Both the position numbers and the translations under genes were made by a program. This document shows positions 1-11,240 of a stretch of DNA of 64,000 nucleotides, piece by piece (positions within the stretch are counted from its first letter, which is position 1; each line of letters starts with the position of its first letter). The stretch lies in the NCBI GenBank assembly GCA_032158295.1, contig CM063261.1, positions 2,170,001 to 2,234,000 on the forward strand, in the 5' to 3' direction. This DNA is from Pycnopodia helianthoides (taxonomy: Eukaryota; Echinodermata; Asteroidea; Forcipulatida; Asteriidae). The notes beneath the pieces are model-generated. The model was not told the DNA's origin. It was given only the letters and a program-made list of their open reading frames with translations, and ran no database searches.

Positions 1-38
1 GATGGTTTTTGGTTCCTACTAGAATATACAGTGTCATG

Positions 39-438
39 TTTAAAGGAACATTACAGAATTGGTTTTTGCTAACAAAACAGTTGCTGGCAGTGTAAGCACT
101 TATATAATCCACCATATGCATAAACTGACAAACCTGTAGAAGTTTGAGATCGATCGGCCATCTGGGTCACGAGAAAATAGTGAAAAACCGATTACACATT
201 TGCATGCAATCATATAGATTCAACAAAATTTAATGAAAAAAACGCTCACTGAGCGATAAACTCCAATCGGAAAATTAGTTTATTCATTTCTCATCAAATA
301 TGGCATTTTAGATAGAAATATTTCAAGAGATGTTTTCTACTATCATCATCATTAGACCGTGTAAGTTTTATGTAAATCTGTGATCAAAAAGTACATTTTA
401 CAAGTTCTTTTCTTACCAATTCTGTAATGTTCCTTTAA
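39..438. mobile_element. MITE family A1, copy 1 (TTAA-flanked)
   Basis: A 0.4-kb non-coding element with perfect inverted termini: AGGAACATTACAGAATTGGT at the left and its reverse complement at the right. Each end is directly flanked by TTAA (39-42 and 435-438). Two further copies lie at 3541 and 26639. The TTAA flanks fit the target-site duplication of piggyBac- or Kolobok-type transposases, though TTAA could instead be part of the terminus because it never varies here. No transposase is encoded, so the element would be non-autonomous. Confidence 0.85.
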
Positions 439-1230
439 CGGGAGGGGGTGGAGTAGGTCTCGATAGTTACTTGAAAAAAACCAAACAAAACCAAACACCT
501 TACACATGATTTGTGTCATTATTTCACCCTCTGGGATTTGACAAGCACAAAGAGGAGGGCGAGCACAATAAAGCCGTTAACACCTGGAGACAGGGGGGGG
601 GGAGCATCAAGAGAAAAGGTGAAATCCACTCACGCAAAAGACCTTATTGTTTTGTAAATGTCAAATTAAGAAATCATATTCCGGGAACTCTCTGTCCGGA
701 AGTCACCTTTACGGATCATAATCTGATCATATTCGCAGTTCCTGTCAGACAAAACGTTGATTTTTATTGACAACTTGTTTTCATAGGTGGCAGGGGTAAC
801 ACCCATTAAAGAAAAATATCAGACAATGGTTGTCAGATGTTGAAAGAGAAACGGGTGCAAATTAGAGAAGAATGAATTCTATCGAAAGATAGGAGAGAGA
901 GAGGACATCTGAAGACCCGCTTTGACTTAATAAGGAGAGACTGTGAACAAAAAAAAGTTGTACTGAGAAAATTGGATTAAAACAAAACTTCATCATGCAA
1001 CTTGTCGGTACGGACAGTTTTGATATTGAGCACAAACAAATACAGTATTCCCATTGGAACCAGTCTACTCACTTGCTAAATCATTCGGTTCTTTATCTAA
1101 AATAATATCAGAGTCTATTTCTTCCCCGTTTCTTTAGAATTAATAAAAGTAGAGTTTAATATATACAATCAACATGAACTCATTACGGGTGATGATAACA
1201 TAGTTTGGTAGAAAACACTAGTCTCTCTAT
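439..1230. other. No recognised gene
   Basis: A short GA-rich run lies near 893-903 and a ten-base G tract near 593-602. The small open frame at 513-770 has no recognisable domain and runs through the G tract. I see nothing else here. Confidence 0.4.
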
Positions 1231-1393
1231 GGCCCTTTTCGAATCCACGGCTTCGGCTCCGGATTGGGCTTCAGACCCAGTGTTCTTGTCTAAAGCCCTG
1301 ACCGCAAAGTATGATGCGTAAGTTAAAATAATTGAGGGAGCCTAGCTAGCCTGAGCCGATTTTGGAGCCGAAGCCGTGAATTCGAAAAGGGCC
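1231..1393. mobile_element. Foldback MITE family D, copy 1
   Basis: Long inverted ends: GGCCCTTTTCGAATCCACGG at the left, and an end reading TTCGAAAAGGGCC at the right. The arms carry CGGCTTCGGCTCC and GGAGCCGAAGCCG and can pair almost throughout. A matching copy lies in the opposite orientation at 27468-27630, where the same internal words appear reverse-complemented. It has no coding capacity. Confidence 0.8.
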
Positions 1394-1405
1394 TTAGTAT
1401 ATATA

Positions 1406-1895
1406 CACAACTGACCGGATCCGGGTCACGAGTTCAAGGGGCGTGACCCACGACTTTTGGGTCAGGCTTGAACGGAAACTGGTTAGAAACTGTGATTTTT
1501 AGCTCGGATTATGCGTCAGTTGGACACATTTATGGGTCATTTTGACTCAAATTCCGGGTCATAATGACCTAGATCTTGGCATCAGGGCCCAATTTCATAG
1601 AGCTGCTAAGCACAAAAATTTGCTTAGCATGGAATTTCTTCCTTGATAAAAACAGTGTTACCAACCAAACTTCCCTGTGTTGCATATTGCTTGTTACTGG
1701 TATTCAGCTGTTGTTTGCTTATCCTGAAAATCACGTGGAAATTTGGTTGGTAACCCTGTTTTTATCAATGAAGAAATTTCATGCTAAGCAAATTTTTGTG
1801 CTTAGCAGCTCTATGAATTTGGGCCCAGGTACCCTTGGACCCGTGACCCGGAAATGGGTCAATTCTGACCCAGGGTTTTTTTTTTTTTTAGAGTG
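1406..1895. mobile_element. MITE family C, copy 1, split by a family B insertion
   Basis: Palindromic element rich in GGGTCA and TGACCC words. It ends at 1891-1895 in the family terminus TTTAGAGTG. Its halves (about 1406-1579 and 1827-1895) are separated by the family B foldback at 1585-1826, so this copy is older than that insertion. Typical internal words such as CTCGGATTATGCGTCA and TTCCGGGTCATAATGACC match the other copies. The left terminus is degraded. Confidence 0.75.
1585..1826. mobile_element. Foldback MITE family B, copy 1 (242 bp)
   Basis: Left end GGGCCCAATTTCATAGAGCT; the right end is its reverse complement apart from one base. Inner arms CACAAAAATTTGCTTAGCAT pair with ATGCTAAGCAAATTTTTGTG. 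The unpaired centre gives an orientation, and it is reversed relative to the near-identical copy at 51353-51594. Flanks read TCAGG and CCAGG, close to the CCWGG duplication seen at other copies. Apparent ORFs here are only the arms read through. Confidence 0.85.
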
Positions 1896-2447
1896 CTGGT
1901 GGTTTGCACGAACTGTCCTTCAAATAGTTTGTAGTTGGTGAAAGGAAGACTGTTGTAAAAATAGATTTTTTATCTGATATTAAAAATAAGCCCCACTAAT
2001 AGATTTTTTCCCCCCGGATTTGGAATAAAACTAATTGTCAAAATCCAGAGATCTTTTCATTGCAATGCTCGAACTTTGAGAATACCAAGACAACCTTCAC
2101 TCATTTTCAAAAATTTGTTTTTCATTTGCTTCGTCTTTCAATCTTTGATAATCCTCAAAACAAAAATGATCAAGGTTATGCCTGCAATAGCACGGCTTCG
2201 TAAACGTCATTCGCACGTCCTGTGTTTGAAAAAGGCGCGAAAATCTGAAATTGGTTTGACATCAAATGCTGTGCAGATGGCCTGGAATCTACTGGCCTAT
2301 CTGGATGCACCAACCGTGCACTGCTACAACGCTTGATCATGACAACCGTGTAAACTGATTATCATAACGGCAATATAAAAAAAACTCCCCTTCCAGCCTC
2401 AGTTTGGTTACACTGAGCTGAAGGGAAGAAAAACAAGATGGCTCTTA

Positions 2448-2640
2448 CACTAAATAAAACTCCCGGGTCAGAATTGACCCGGATTCTGGGTCTGTAGGGT
2501 GGGGGGGGGTGCTAACCATTTCCGTGTCAGGCTGACTCGGAAAATGATTACAAAATAATGAAACTCGGATTATGCGTAATTTGACCCATTTCTTGGTCAT
2601 TTTTGACACAGATTCCAGGTCAAACTGAAATGGGTCAACA
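2448..2640. mobile_element. MITE family C, copy 2
   Basis: Begins TACACTAAATAAAACTCCCG, close to the family start TA-CACTCTAAAAACTCCCGG. It contains GGGTCAGAATTGACCCGG, an ACTCGGATTATGCGTAA segment and repeated GGGTCA/TGACCC words. A C/G-rich patch with a long G tract interrupts the left arm. The right terminus is not recognisable beyond about 2640. Confidence 0.7.
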
Positions 2641-3540
2641 TAACATGCATACAATAAAACAACAAGCAAACAAACACACAAAATTCACAACAAACAAACA
2701 AGCAAAACGACCAAACCAAACAAAACACGCAGCACAAAACAAACACACAGAAGACAGAAAGTCAGGCTGGACAAAACACGGACAGACAAGAAGCGTCTCA
2801 TCAAGCTTCTTCTCTTTGCAGTTACTTTCTTCCAAGGTAACTTCCTATTACGTTGAAACGACAATGTCCTCGTAAGATAGCTACAGGGAGAATGCCCGGG
2901 AGTAAAAATGTTGAAATTTATGGTCAACATCTGAAGGTGTGCTGTCTCTCAGAGTTAAAAATCAAAGAGGGTTTGTGATATTAGAATTCGCCACTCTGAC
3001 AAAAATTAATATCTCCATCAAATTCCAATTACTGTCTCTGAGGGGGGGAAGCTGAAGATCAAAGGAGGAACCCGATCTGTGCGAAATGGGAAACAGAAGT
3101 TCAGAACTCGTGGAACCTCGAGGTGATGGGGTTTGGGTTTTAAATTTCGGCTTTTTTTATGTGGTGTTTTGATCCCTTAAGGACATTTTTTTCTGTAATC
3201 TGCGGGTCCAGAGAACAGTGTGAAGTGAAGAGCGGCGTAGATGTTCCGGGGTGGGAGGCACAGTTAATCTTTGAATCCAAAGTTCAAGCTAATTTTCGCC
3301 TGAATTAACATTCAATATTTTTTCATTCAAGATTTTCGTCATTAAAATAATAGTTATTTAAAGTCATTTTCGATGTTAATTTTTTTTTAAATTATTTTGT
3401 GTTAACTCCCTTTTACTCTTTTGTATTAGATTGTTTGTTGTTGTGTGTAAAATAGATCAAACACTATCCCGTTTAATCCCAAAGCAATTTTTACCAAAAT
3501 TGTCCATTCATCATTTTGGAGTCATACATTCACATTTTTG
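2641..3540. other. CA-rich simple sequence, then unannotated DNA
   Basis: About 2645-2755 is dominated by AAAC/AAC words and gives opposing spurious frames on both strands. The remainder contains no splice-flanked open frame or repeat that I recognise. Confidence 0.4.
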
Positions 3541-3934
3541 TTAAAGGAACATTACAGAATTGGTTTTTGCTAACAAAACAGTTGCTGGCAGTGTAAGCAC
3601 TTTATGTAATCCACCATATACATAAACTGACAAACCTGTAGAAGTTTGAGATTGATCGGCCATCTCGGTCATGAGAAAATAGTGAAAAACCGACTACACA
3701 TTTGCAAGAAATCATATAGCATGTATAGGTTCAACATATGAATAAAACGCTCACTGAGCGATAAACTCCAAACGGAAAATTAGTTTTTGTCATTTCTCAT
3801 CAAATATGGCATTTCAGACAGAAATATTTCAAGGGATGTTTTCTACTATCAGCATCATTAGACCGTGTAAGTTTTGTGTAAGTCTGTGATCAAAAGTATA
3901 TTTTACAATTACCAATTATGTAATGTTCCTTTAA
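3541..3934. mobile_element. MITE family A1, copy 2 (TTAA-flanked)
   Basis: Same orientation and nearly the same sequence as the copy at 39-438, with identical left end AGGAACATTACAGAATTGGT. The right end has one substitution (ACCAATTATGTAATGTTCCT). TTAA flanks lie at 3541-3544 and 3931-3934. The internal words TGGCAGTGTAAGCACTT and CGCTCACTGAGCGATAAAC are shared with the other copies; the second holds a small CGCTCACTGAGCG hairpin. Confidence 0.85.
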
Positions 3935-4162
3935 CAGTCCATCTGGTCGATTTCTTCTTAGTTATCGTTTAGAATATTGATATGACTTTTACAGCCACTG
4001 GTCCTTCAGAAACCAACATTTGGGTAACAAATCAAGCCATCACACAAGCGCTACTCCTCATAAAAAAAAGGAAAGAAAAATGCTAACAAATTTTCTAACT
4101 GCCCGAGATTCTCGCACGTCCTTGAATAATGACTTAACCTTCCATGGTCTGTGTCATCTATC

Positions 4163-4194
4163 AGAAAGAGAGAGAGAGAGAGATAGAGAGAAGC
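4163..4194 (+). repeat. (AG)n microsatellite
   Basis: A run of AG dinucleotides interrupted by a single T. The flanking open frames at 4020-4253 and 4144-4470 pass through it in different frames, which argues against either being coding. Confidence 0.8.
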
Positions 4195-4573
4195 CTAATA
4201 GCTGTGAAATCATTTCGCGATTCCATCAAAGTTTCGCAGCGAGGCGAGGATAACGAGTTGGCGCCGGGTTGGTCTCTCTCTGTCCACCACCATCGAAGGT
4301 CGCTTTTGGCGGGGATCAGCCCAGCGGAAAACGGAAAGGCTATCTTGTATGTACGGAGACAAAATGTTGAGAGTACCGTTTCGTGTTTACGGGTATACCG
4401 AAGGCCGCTATTTCGTTCGCTTTCTCTCTCTTACGTTTTGACAAATCAACTAAAGATGCTTAAAGTATAGTGAGGAGATCAGAGAGGGCTTATGAAAATG
4501 TATTTAATAATTACAAGACGCGGTTCTTATACAGCACTTTTCGCACAGAGGGCGTCTCAAAAGCACTCATTAT

Positions 4574-4872
4574 TTATTTCTATAGCTATGTTCGAAATAA
4601 TTATAAGACCCATTTACTTACTACGTAACGGTTTACAAGGTGCTGTGGCACAATCTGCAGCCAATCATCCCAGGAAACACCGGGGCGAACCCCTCCCTTT
4701 AAGGGCACTGTTTTTTTTTACACCCCATTCCAAGAACGAAGCAATAGTGTTGAAGTGTCTTTCTTAAGGACACATTCAAGTGTCAAGACCCAGGACTCGA
4801 ACCCACACTCTGCTGATCAGAAACACCGGCGCTTGAGTCCAGTGCACTTGACCGCTCGGCCACGAGAAGCCA
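4574..4872 (-). mobile_element. tRNA-derived SINE, copy 1
   Basis: Read on the minus strand, it starts at 4872 with a tRNA-like head. An A-box region GTGGCCGAGCGGTCAAG resembles tRNA-Ser/Leu, and the B box is GGGTTCGAGTCC. A core with TTGCTTCGTTCTTGGAATGG follows, then a body with GGGGTTCGCCCCGGTGTTTC and a tail. The same modules occur at 45191-45539 and 51231-51855. The core resembles the conserved central domains of tRNA-SINE superfamilies, but I cannot say which one. Confidence 0.75.
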
Positions 4873-6223
4873 TAAAACTTCGTTTCATGTAAATGTACAT
4901 ACATTCTATTTGGATTGACGGTATACGAATAAATATAGCATTTAGACCTCAACAAATTAGAGCTTCTGGTTGGTGTGGTGGAGGGGGGGGGCACGTATGC
5001 TATAACGTGCACTAAACCAGTATTTGATCTTGTTCTGCACAATCACGCGATACAATTTCCGTTTATTGGACATGACAATGAATAATTCATTATGTCGTCA
5101 TCACATTACAAACTTTTACAGTCACAAATCCTTCATTCTCCAATGACCAAAATGATGGTATCAGAAGCACTGGAGCCAGCTGCCCCAAACAACAAGTGCT
5201 TATCGCAGGGTCAGACAGTCAAATTTTTTTCCAAGTCCAAACAATTTGGTGTGGAGTTAGATAGGAGAAGATAATATTGGAGGAATTGGGCCTCGCTCTA
5301 TAGACAAACTGCCCAGTCTGTCAGGGTACTTATGAAATTTCCAAAACCTTTTGAGACAATTTCGGCTGTTTAAACGAATGATTTCTTTTTAAGTGAATTG
5401 ACATTTCAAATCACAATACCTCATCAAAAATATAAGTATCTTTTGTTTCACCTTGTCGGGTTTCTTGAAACAAAATTGCAATCATCAGATTTGATGACCG
5501 TTGAATGACAGCTTGTAAAATCACTTTAAGATGAATTGTTCACACTATAAAGATACCACTTTACCCTGTTCAACAGATAGCCTTTATTTTTTTTCTCCCT
5601 CTATCCGTCCGCTCCATGAAAGCCCATGCAGTAATCCCCTCATTGAGTGATTTCACGCAATTAAATCCCAAATTGGGCACAAGGCTAATATCATTTGCCT
5701 GCGCGGCCGGTAAAATTTAATCTCAGAGTTAGCGCGTGACCAGTGGCCGTTCCGCCGGGGTTCCGGCGGTCCATCCTCGGGGGAATTGCATCCGCTGGAT
5801 GCCCGCTAATTTAATTTTCTCCGGGGGAGTTGGTTGGGGGGGGGGGTACCTGGCCGAGAAGATTCCTCAGCAGAGTGGAGAGGATGTCTTTGAATTGATT
5901 AAGCACACCTTTTGTTTTTTCTGGGTTGTATCCATACCGAATCAATGCTTGGAATTGTGACCGTGCGATACACTCCCTCTCGCTCGAGAGGCTAACTACC
6001 GAAAAGGCTGCACACTCGGTGGGACTGTTTGGCAAATTGCACGAGAGTGGGATTTGATATCCAATAGAGTACTCTTAGATCACACAACCACAGACCATTG
6101 GTTCCAGATTAGACTTCATAAAACCATTCCATTAAAGCCTCGCTCTGAAGAGAGAGACAAATTCGAAATGATACAGTGAGCCATTTAAGCACTGGTCATC
6201 AGGAACTGAATTGCTGAATTTAA
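4873..6223. other. Unannotated stretch with a GC-rich patch
   Basis: G tracts lie near 4981-4990 and 5837-5846. About 5700-5830 is GC- and CpG-rich (CGCGGCCGG, GTTCCGCCGGGGTTCCGGCGG) and forms local inverted repeats. No splice-bounded open frame is convincing. The opposing frames at 5736-5960 (+) and 5811-6035 (-) are mutual shadows. Confidence 0.35.
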
Positions 6224-6358
6224 GGCCGTTTTCGAAACCGCGGCTTGGGATTGGGCTCCGTCCGTTATTTAGAAAATAATTATGTGCTCTCCTTGTGGGG
6301 CTTCAAACAGGCGGGCGGAGCCCGAGCTCAAGCCCGAACCGTGATTTCGAAAACGGCC
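6224..6358. mobile_element. Foldback MITE family D, copy 2
   Basis: Ends are GGCCGTTTTCGAAACCGCGG and, at the right, the matching ATTTCGAAAACGGCC. The internal segment GTTATTTAGAAAATAATTATG differs from copy 1, but GGCTTCAAACAGGCGGGCGGA resembles the copy at 57348-57505, so those two form a subfamily. No coding capacity. Confidence 0.75.
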
Positions 6359-7431
6359 AATGACAGACTAATATTCCAAAAACTTCTAAGTGACCCGTGC
6401 GCGGTTAGATACCCGCCATCTTTACACGCACTTTGACTCCCAAAATGGCAGACATGGACTCAGTAGCCTTGTGTGACGTCACTGTCAGAGGTTCCTTTAC
6501 ACGTAGTATGCTTAAGAGGCATTTATATACCTCTCTTTATATGTTAGTAAAAAAATATATATATAAAAAACCACACTCACCATCACAAAAGTGAGTACAC
6601 TGTTACAAGAACACTTTTTTTTCAATGGCCAGTTTCTATAAAAACAGAACGTTTGCAATTTGTAGAATATTGAAACGAGCCAACGCATTGCACTGTAAAT
6701 TTCTTTAACGGGCTTCATACATAATTAGAACAGATGTAATATCTATTTTATTAACCATTATTCAAGGTGTAATCATACGGCCCGCTGAAGAATTACTTTT
6801 CTGACTAAAGATTTGCTTTTTTTTTGCTCCACTGTGTCAGTCTGTTGGGATCTGTACTGTTTACCCGAGCTAATGTGTTTGACTAAAATATTAAAATAGA
6901 TGTTGTTATTGTAAAGGACGTTGTAAAGGATGCTAATGCACGCGCGGCAGACAGCCTGACATTTTTTCCCCACAAAGCTCCAAATTGTATTTTTTTATTT
7001 ATAATAATGCGTGGGTAAGATTGCCGCCCAAATGAAGACTTGCGTTGCTCGTTTCTTGGAAACAAAGGGTTAAGTTTGGTTAGATATACGATGGTCCAGA
7101 CAGTTCAAACATCGTTAAGTAAATTGGAAAGTTTACAATTTGTTTGTTTATTATCCATTGCTATTAATGTTGTACTCTTTGAAGATTTTCCATATTTCTG
7201 CTACTGGAAAAAAAAACAGTGTTTGTGTTGTCTACAATGTTATGTGCAAGTCTCGCGCGTATCAAAAACGAGTTTTCGAACGAAGGCTACATTTTTTCCA
7301 TTTAAACTCTATTTTGTACAAAAATCTTGAAAATGAAAAGTACCCATGGCATCTTGTTATCAATACAACTTTGATTTGTGTTTATGTCTCCCTGTGGTAG
7401 TTTGCCGAGTTCCCTTGGCGGAAGATCATCT
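6359..7431. other. No recognised gene
   Basis: AT-rich DNA with a short (AT)n run near 6547-6565. Small opposing frames overlap each other and none shows a domain. Confidence 0.35.
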
Positions 7432-7506
7432 GAACAAACAAACAAACAAACAAACAAACAAACAAACAAACACCCCAACAAACAAACAAACAAACGAACG
7501 AACAAA
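7432..7506. repeat. (CAAA)n microsatellite
   Basis: About eighteen tetranucleotide units with one interruption near 7471 and CGAA variants at the right edge. Overlapping frames on both strands translate as simple repeats and are not genes. Confidence 0.9.
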
Positions 7507-7864
7507 AATGACAGAGCACCAGTTGAATACCTTTTGGATGTCGCAGGTTCACATCCAATCATGCTAATATATTCTAATGTACACATCAATACACATTTAG
7601 TTAAGTACACACTATTTGAGCAAACGATGAATTTCTTGGCATTTATCAATCTACCAGACCTATCGTAGATCAACATTCCTTCCAGTGGATTTTCTAATGA
7701 CCATCGACAACTTCAGAACTATTCCAGATTGGTAAAATTAGCAAGGCTATCGGTAATATATAGGACCCTGTTTATTTCCATGGAGATTTTCATCAGAATC
7801 CTCTTCCTGGGAGAAGCAAAATAGTTGTTGAATAAAATGTTTCGGTTGCATTTTTCCACCAATA

Positions 7865-7968
7865 GGGGTAAACCCCGGTGTTTCTGGTTCTACAGCTTTT
7901 CCTCAGGCTTGCGAGCTACAGTGATTAAGTTCACTTTTGAGGCGTCCTTGGCTTCATTACCTGATATT
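7865..7968 (+). mobile_element. SINE 3' fragment
   Basis: Contains GGTAAACCCCGGTGTTTCTG, then CTCAGGCTTGCGAGCTACAG and TTAAGTTCACTTTTGAGGCG. These words match the 3' part of the SINEs at 45191-45539 (minus strand) and 51231-51855. The tRNA-like head is missing, as expected for a 5'-truncated retroposon. Confidence 0.65.
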
Positions 7969-8105
7969 ATAACAATACAAAATAATTTAATAGCAATACA
8001 ATAATGCACACTCCAATTTAGTTAAATTACAAAGAATTGATCTGCGTACTTCTTTTAGATTAAACCTTATTTGGTTTTTGAGGCATTGCGTGTTGTGGTT
8101 CAATG

Positions 8106-8365
8106 TATATTCAGTCTGCGGTAACACCATGTCTATATCTACTTTGCTGTGTAGATTTGTTCTTTGAGAACTTGTCTTACTATTTAATGGATTTCCTACC
8201 TCCCCGGGTAGTATTTAATAAGCAGGACAGTTCTTTTTAGAACTAAGTAGTCTGCCGAATCTACTCCACGGCAGTAGAATAAATAATAGTAAGACAACTT
8301 CTCAAAGAGCAAATCTACACAGCAAAGTAGATATATACACATGGTGTTACCGCAAACTGAATATA
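8106..8365. repeat. Long inverted repeat, arms 81 and 86 bp
   Basis: The left arm (8106-8186) and right arm (8280-8365) are reverse complements with only a handful of differences. Both carry TGTGTAGATTTG or its complement, GGTAACACCATGT and TTGTCTTACTATT. The 93-bp spacer contains TCCCCGGGTAGTATTTAATA. Two closely related elements in opposite orientation, or one foldback element, would explain it. No similar copy was found elsewhere in the window. Confidence 0.8.
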
Positions 8366-8562
8366 CGTATTTTAGCAAACAAGTGACGGAAATAATTTGG
8401 TTTTGTGAACAACATGTATCCTTTACTGGATCACATAAAAAAAATACATGATCTTGTGTTTGTGGTTTCCACATTCCGAAGCATTCTATACACCGCGCAC
8501 GCGGGTGGTACTCGGCCATTTCATGCGAGTTGCCGTAAAACTGACAAAGGTGTACGCCGTAA

Positions 8563-9026
8563 CGTAGCACTCAAACGTCAATACGGACTGGGCCGTTTGT
8601 CATCGGTAAGGGGAGAACCCAATACGTCGAAGACATTTTCGTTCCATTAGAAAGAATGGTCACGAATTGCAACGCGGTGTCGCGGTTGCGTGCATCACAA
8701 CCTGACTGCGAGTCACACAAAACAATGCGGTGTGGATTGCTAATCGGGCACGACCAGGCACTGGATGTTGTAATCAGCAGAATGCTCGCATCGTCCGGGA
8801 TCGTCGTGGCGCCAGAGGTGAGACGAGGCGATGTATCTCTTGTATGGGGTCGAATCCAGCGGGAGGCCACGACTCAATGGCTATGATTAAGATGTCATGC
8901 ATCATGTCAACGCGCTGCGACGAGAAGAACGAGAAAAGAAGGACTGGATTGAGAGGGCGTATTTTGTCACTGGAGGGCGTTTCGAAGACATAGTTAAGTT
9001 TAATCAAAGAGATCATTACATTTAGC
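8563..9026 (+). pseudogene. CpG-rich coding-like segment, frame-broken, unrecognised
   Basis: One frame is open from 8563 to 8883 (107 codons) and reads like ordinary protein, for example VIGKGRTQYVEDIFVPLERM and LLIGHDQALDVVISRML. It ends at a TGA. The +1 frame then stays open from 8891 to a stop at 9024-9026 with strongly protein-like, charged composition (for example REEREKKDWIERAYFVTGG). Together they suggest one coding region with a frameshift near 8884-8890. CpG density is higher than in the surroundings. The reverse strand is also partly open over 8571-8870, which weakens the case. I do not recognise the family; a retrogene or old transferred segment is possible. Confidence 0.3.
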
Positions 9027-9635
9027 CAAAAGTACGTGCTGAAAGGAAACAACTGAAGTTTAACCTTTCTCTAACATTAGAAATACCAGCCGGGCTCCTA
9101 GTGGATGATACCCATGCCTACATCCTTACAGATTGTGAAGGGGGTAACCCTGTTTCAGCCCCAGGAGTAGGTGGCAATCAGGCATCTCAGCATGGCATGG
9201 GAAATACCAGTAGTTGGGGTTACAGTACAGTCTCCCCATCACAACAGAAACAAACAACTTACAACATCATTGCCATTGCATAAAAAACAACAACAAACAA
9301 TCAAACCAAGCCGCAAAACAAGCAATGATCTCAAACACAACTACTTGCCCCACTTCCCTCGCTGCTCGCATCTCTTTTGCATTCCAAAACCTTAGTTTCA
9401 GAAAGGCTTTCATTGGCTTCATTACTTTTGTTGAACTCGATTTACCAAGAAGCTTTTGAATTAAACTCGATTAAGCTCCTACCCAAAACACATTAACTTA
9501 ATCCCGAAATCATGAATTTCATAGAAACCCCTGATGAACAACACGGGTATCGCCAATGAGTTATTCAAACCAAGCCGAGAAAAAAAAACAGGTTAACCAA
9601 ACGGACCGTCACCCCAGCACGGGGGGAATCGGGCA
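9027..9635. other. No recognised gene
   Basis: GAAATACCAG occurs twice (9080 and 9200 region) in similar surroundings, hinting at a small local duplication. An A-rich AACAAACAATC patch lies near 9283-9325. No coding feature is supported. Confidence 0.35.
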
Positions 9636-10010
9636 TTAAAGGCACTGGACACTTTTGGTAATTACTCAAAATAATTGTTAGCATAAAAACTTACCTGGTA
9701 ACGAGCAATGGAGAGCTGTTGATAGTATAAAACATTGTGAGAAACGGCTCCCTCTGAAGTAATGTATTTTTTTTTGAGAAAGAGGTAATTTCTCACTCAC
9801 ATAATAAAAGACTTCAGCTGAAGCCTTTTATTATGCATCTGAAAGCACACAAAAGTAATGCAACAAGGGTGTTTTTTTCTTTCATTATTCTCTTGCAAAT
9901 TCGATGTCCAATTGAGCCCAAACTTTCACAGGTTTGTTATTTTATGCGTATGTTGGGATACACCAAGTGAGAATACTGGTCTTATTACCAAAGGTGTCCA
10001 GTGCCTTTAA
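9636..10010. mobile_element. MITE family A2, full copy (TTAA-flanked)
   Basis: Terminal inverted repeats AGGCACTGGACACTTTTGGT and its near-perfect complement (one mismatch) are flanked by TTAA at 9636-9639 and 10007-10010. The inner words TTACTCAAAATAATTG, GAGCTGTTGATAGTATAAA and CCCAAACTTTCACAGGTTTG recur in the fragments at 14051, 17843, 25040, 52284 and 60244. No transposase is encoded. Confidence 0.85.
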
Positions 10011-10858
10011 AGTTCTTTTCACCGCGCTCTGTTTAACCGTCACCCCGTAGCGCGCCACTCGAAGACGCGTGCAACAGTGATAACTGGCACAGTTTAGTAT
10101 TTTAGAAGTAAAACAGGTATGCAATAAAAGTCGGCCATCAATCAAAAAATGCATGATGTTCAAAGCTATTAAAACGCATTGACATGCAACTCCATGTATG
10201 TTGGCTATCTGGGGAATTCACCCGAGCATTTGCCCGTGTCGTTCGAGACAGCGTGTGTAGCGAAAGCATCCTATAATTATGTAGGTAAAGTTTTAAAACT
10301 GGTGCTGACATCTTCGGTACCGTTTATTCCACTCAAACCAATGTGAACCAAACTGAGGCTTGGGTTAGGAAGACATAGTCTGGTACCCTTTCATAGAATG
10401 AAAACACAAGAACTATTTATTTCACAGCGTTTTCCAGGAGTCTGATCAAAAATGTGATAACGGCCTTTCGACTTAATTAACGTACAAAATGTCTTACATT
10501 TGAAAATTGCTAATAAGCAATGAATTAAAAACGAAAGCAAACAAAACATGATCAAATGTGCACAATGACCAATCAATTAACAGTCTTCTAAAGTCTTCTC
10601 AGCTAAAATTTACCGTTGTTCTCATAATAAGCCTGATGGTGACTTAACCGTCCCAAATGTGAGAGAAGGTTTCCATTTCCCTTAATCCAGGTTGGTATAT
10701 CAACAATTTCTGAGTCATTATTCCCGTCGAGGAATTATTTTTTCATTTAGGAGGTGGATAGTGTTTCATGGTGGAATGAAACATTTCTCATCTCGAACAT
10801 CAGTAAAACCTTGTTTCATCTGAACTATACTTCCACCACAAGCGACTGATCCGTAGAG
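10011..10858. other. No recognised gene
   Basis: AT-rich sequence without a recognisable repeat or splice-bounded frame. Confidence 0.35.
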
Positions 10859-11200
10859 TTAAAGGCCCTGTACACTATTGGTAAGATCGAAAAACACAAT
10901 GTTCACAGATTCACACATAACTTACATGATTTAAAGTAAGTAATGGTAGAAAGGGTTCCTTAAAATATTTCTGCCTAAAATACTATCGTTTCTGAGGAAC
11001 GAGTAAAACAATAGTAATTATCGCGCGCGATAATTTGAAAAAACAGAAAACACATAAGGTCTCTTTTCACTAATTTCTCGTGACCTCGATGACCAATTGA
11101 GCTCAAACTTTCACAGGTTTGTTTTTTCATGCATATGTTTAATCACACAAAATGTGGACACTGATTTTGAGCTGTTACCAAAAGTGTACAATACCTTTAA
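10859..11200. mobile_element. MITE family A2 variant (TTAA-flanked)
   Basis: Ends AGGCCCTGTACACTATTGGT and a divergent complement (ACCAAAAGTGTACAATACCT) are bordered by TTAA at 10859-10862 and 11197-11200. The right half shares CTCAAACTTTCACAGGTTTG with the copy at 9636-10010; the left half differs. A palindromic CGCGCGCG core lies near 11022-11030. It is a sister subfamily. Confidence 0.8.
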
Positions 11201-11240
11201 CAAACAAGAACTCGAGCTTTTGGTGACAATTTCCACCCAC

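Noticed and set aside
1576..1941. 121-codon plus-strand frame
   Set aside because: It runs through the family B foldback and family C arm, so it is a transposon artefact.
5430..5500. Second hammerhead-like arrangement on the minus strand (CTGATGA...GAAAC)
   Set aside because: Only a 3-bp stem II and no closing stem I or III.
7302..7676. Long frames on both strands across the CAAA repeat
   Set aside because: Simple-repeat translation on both strands, with no domain.
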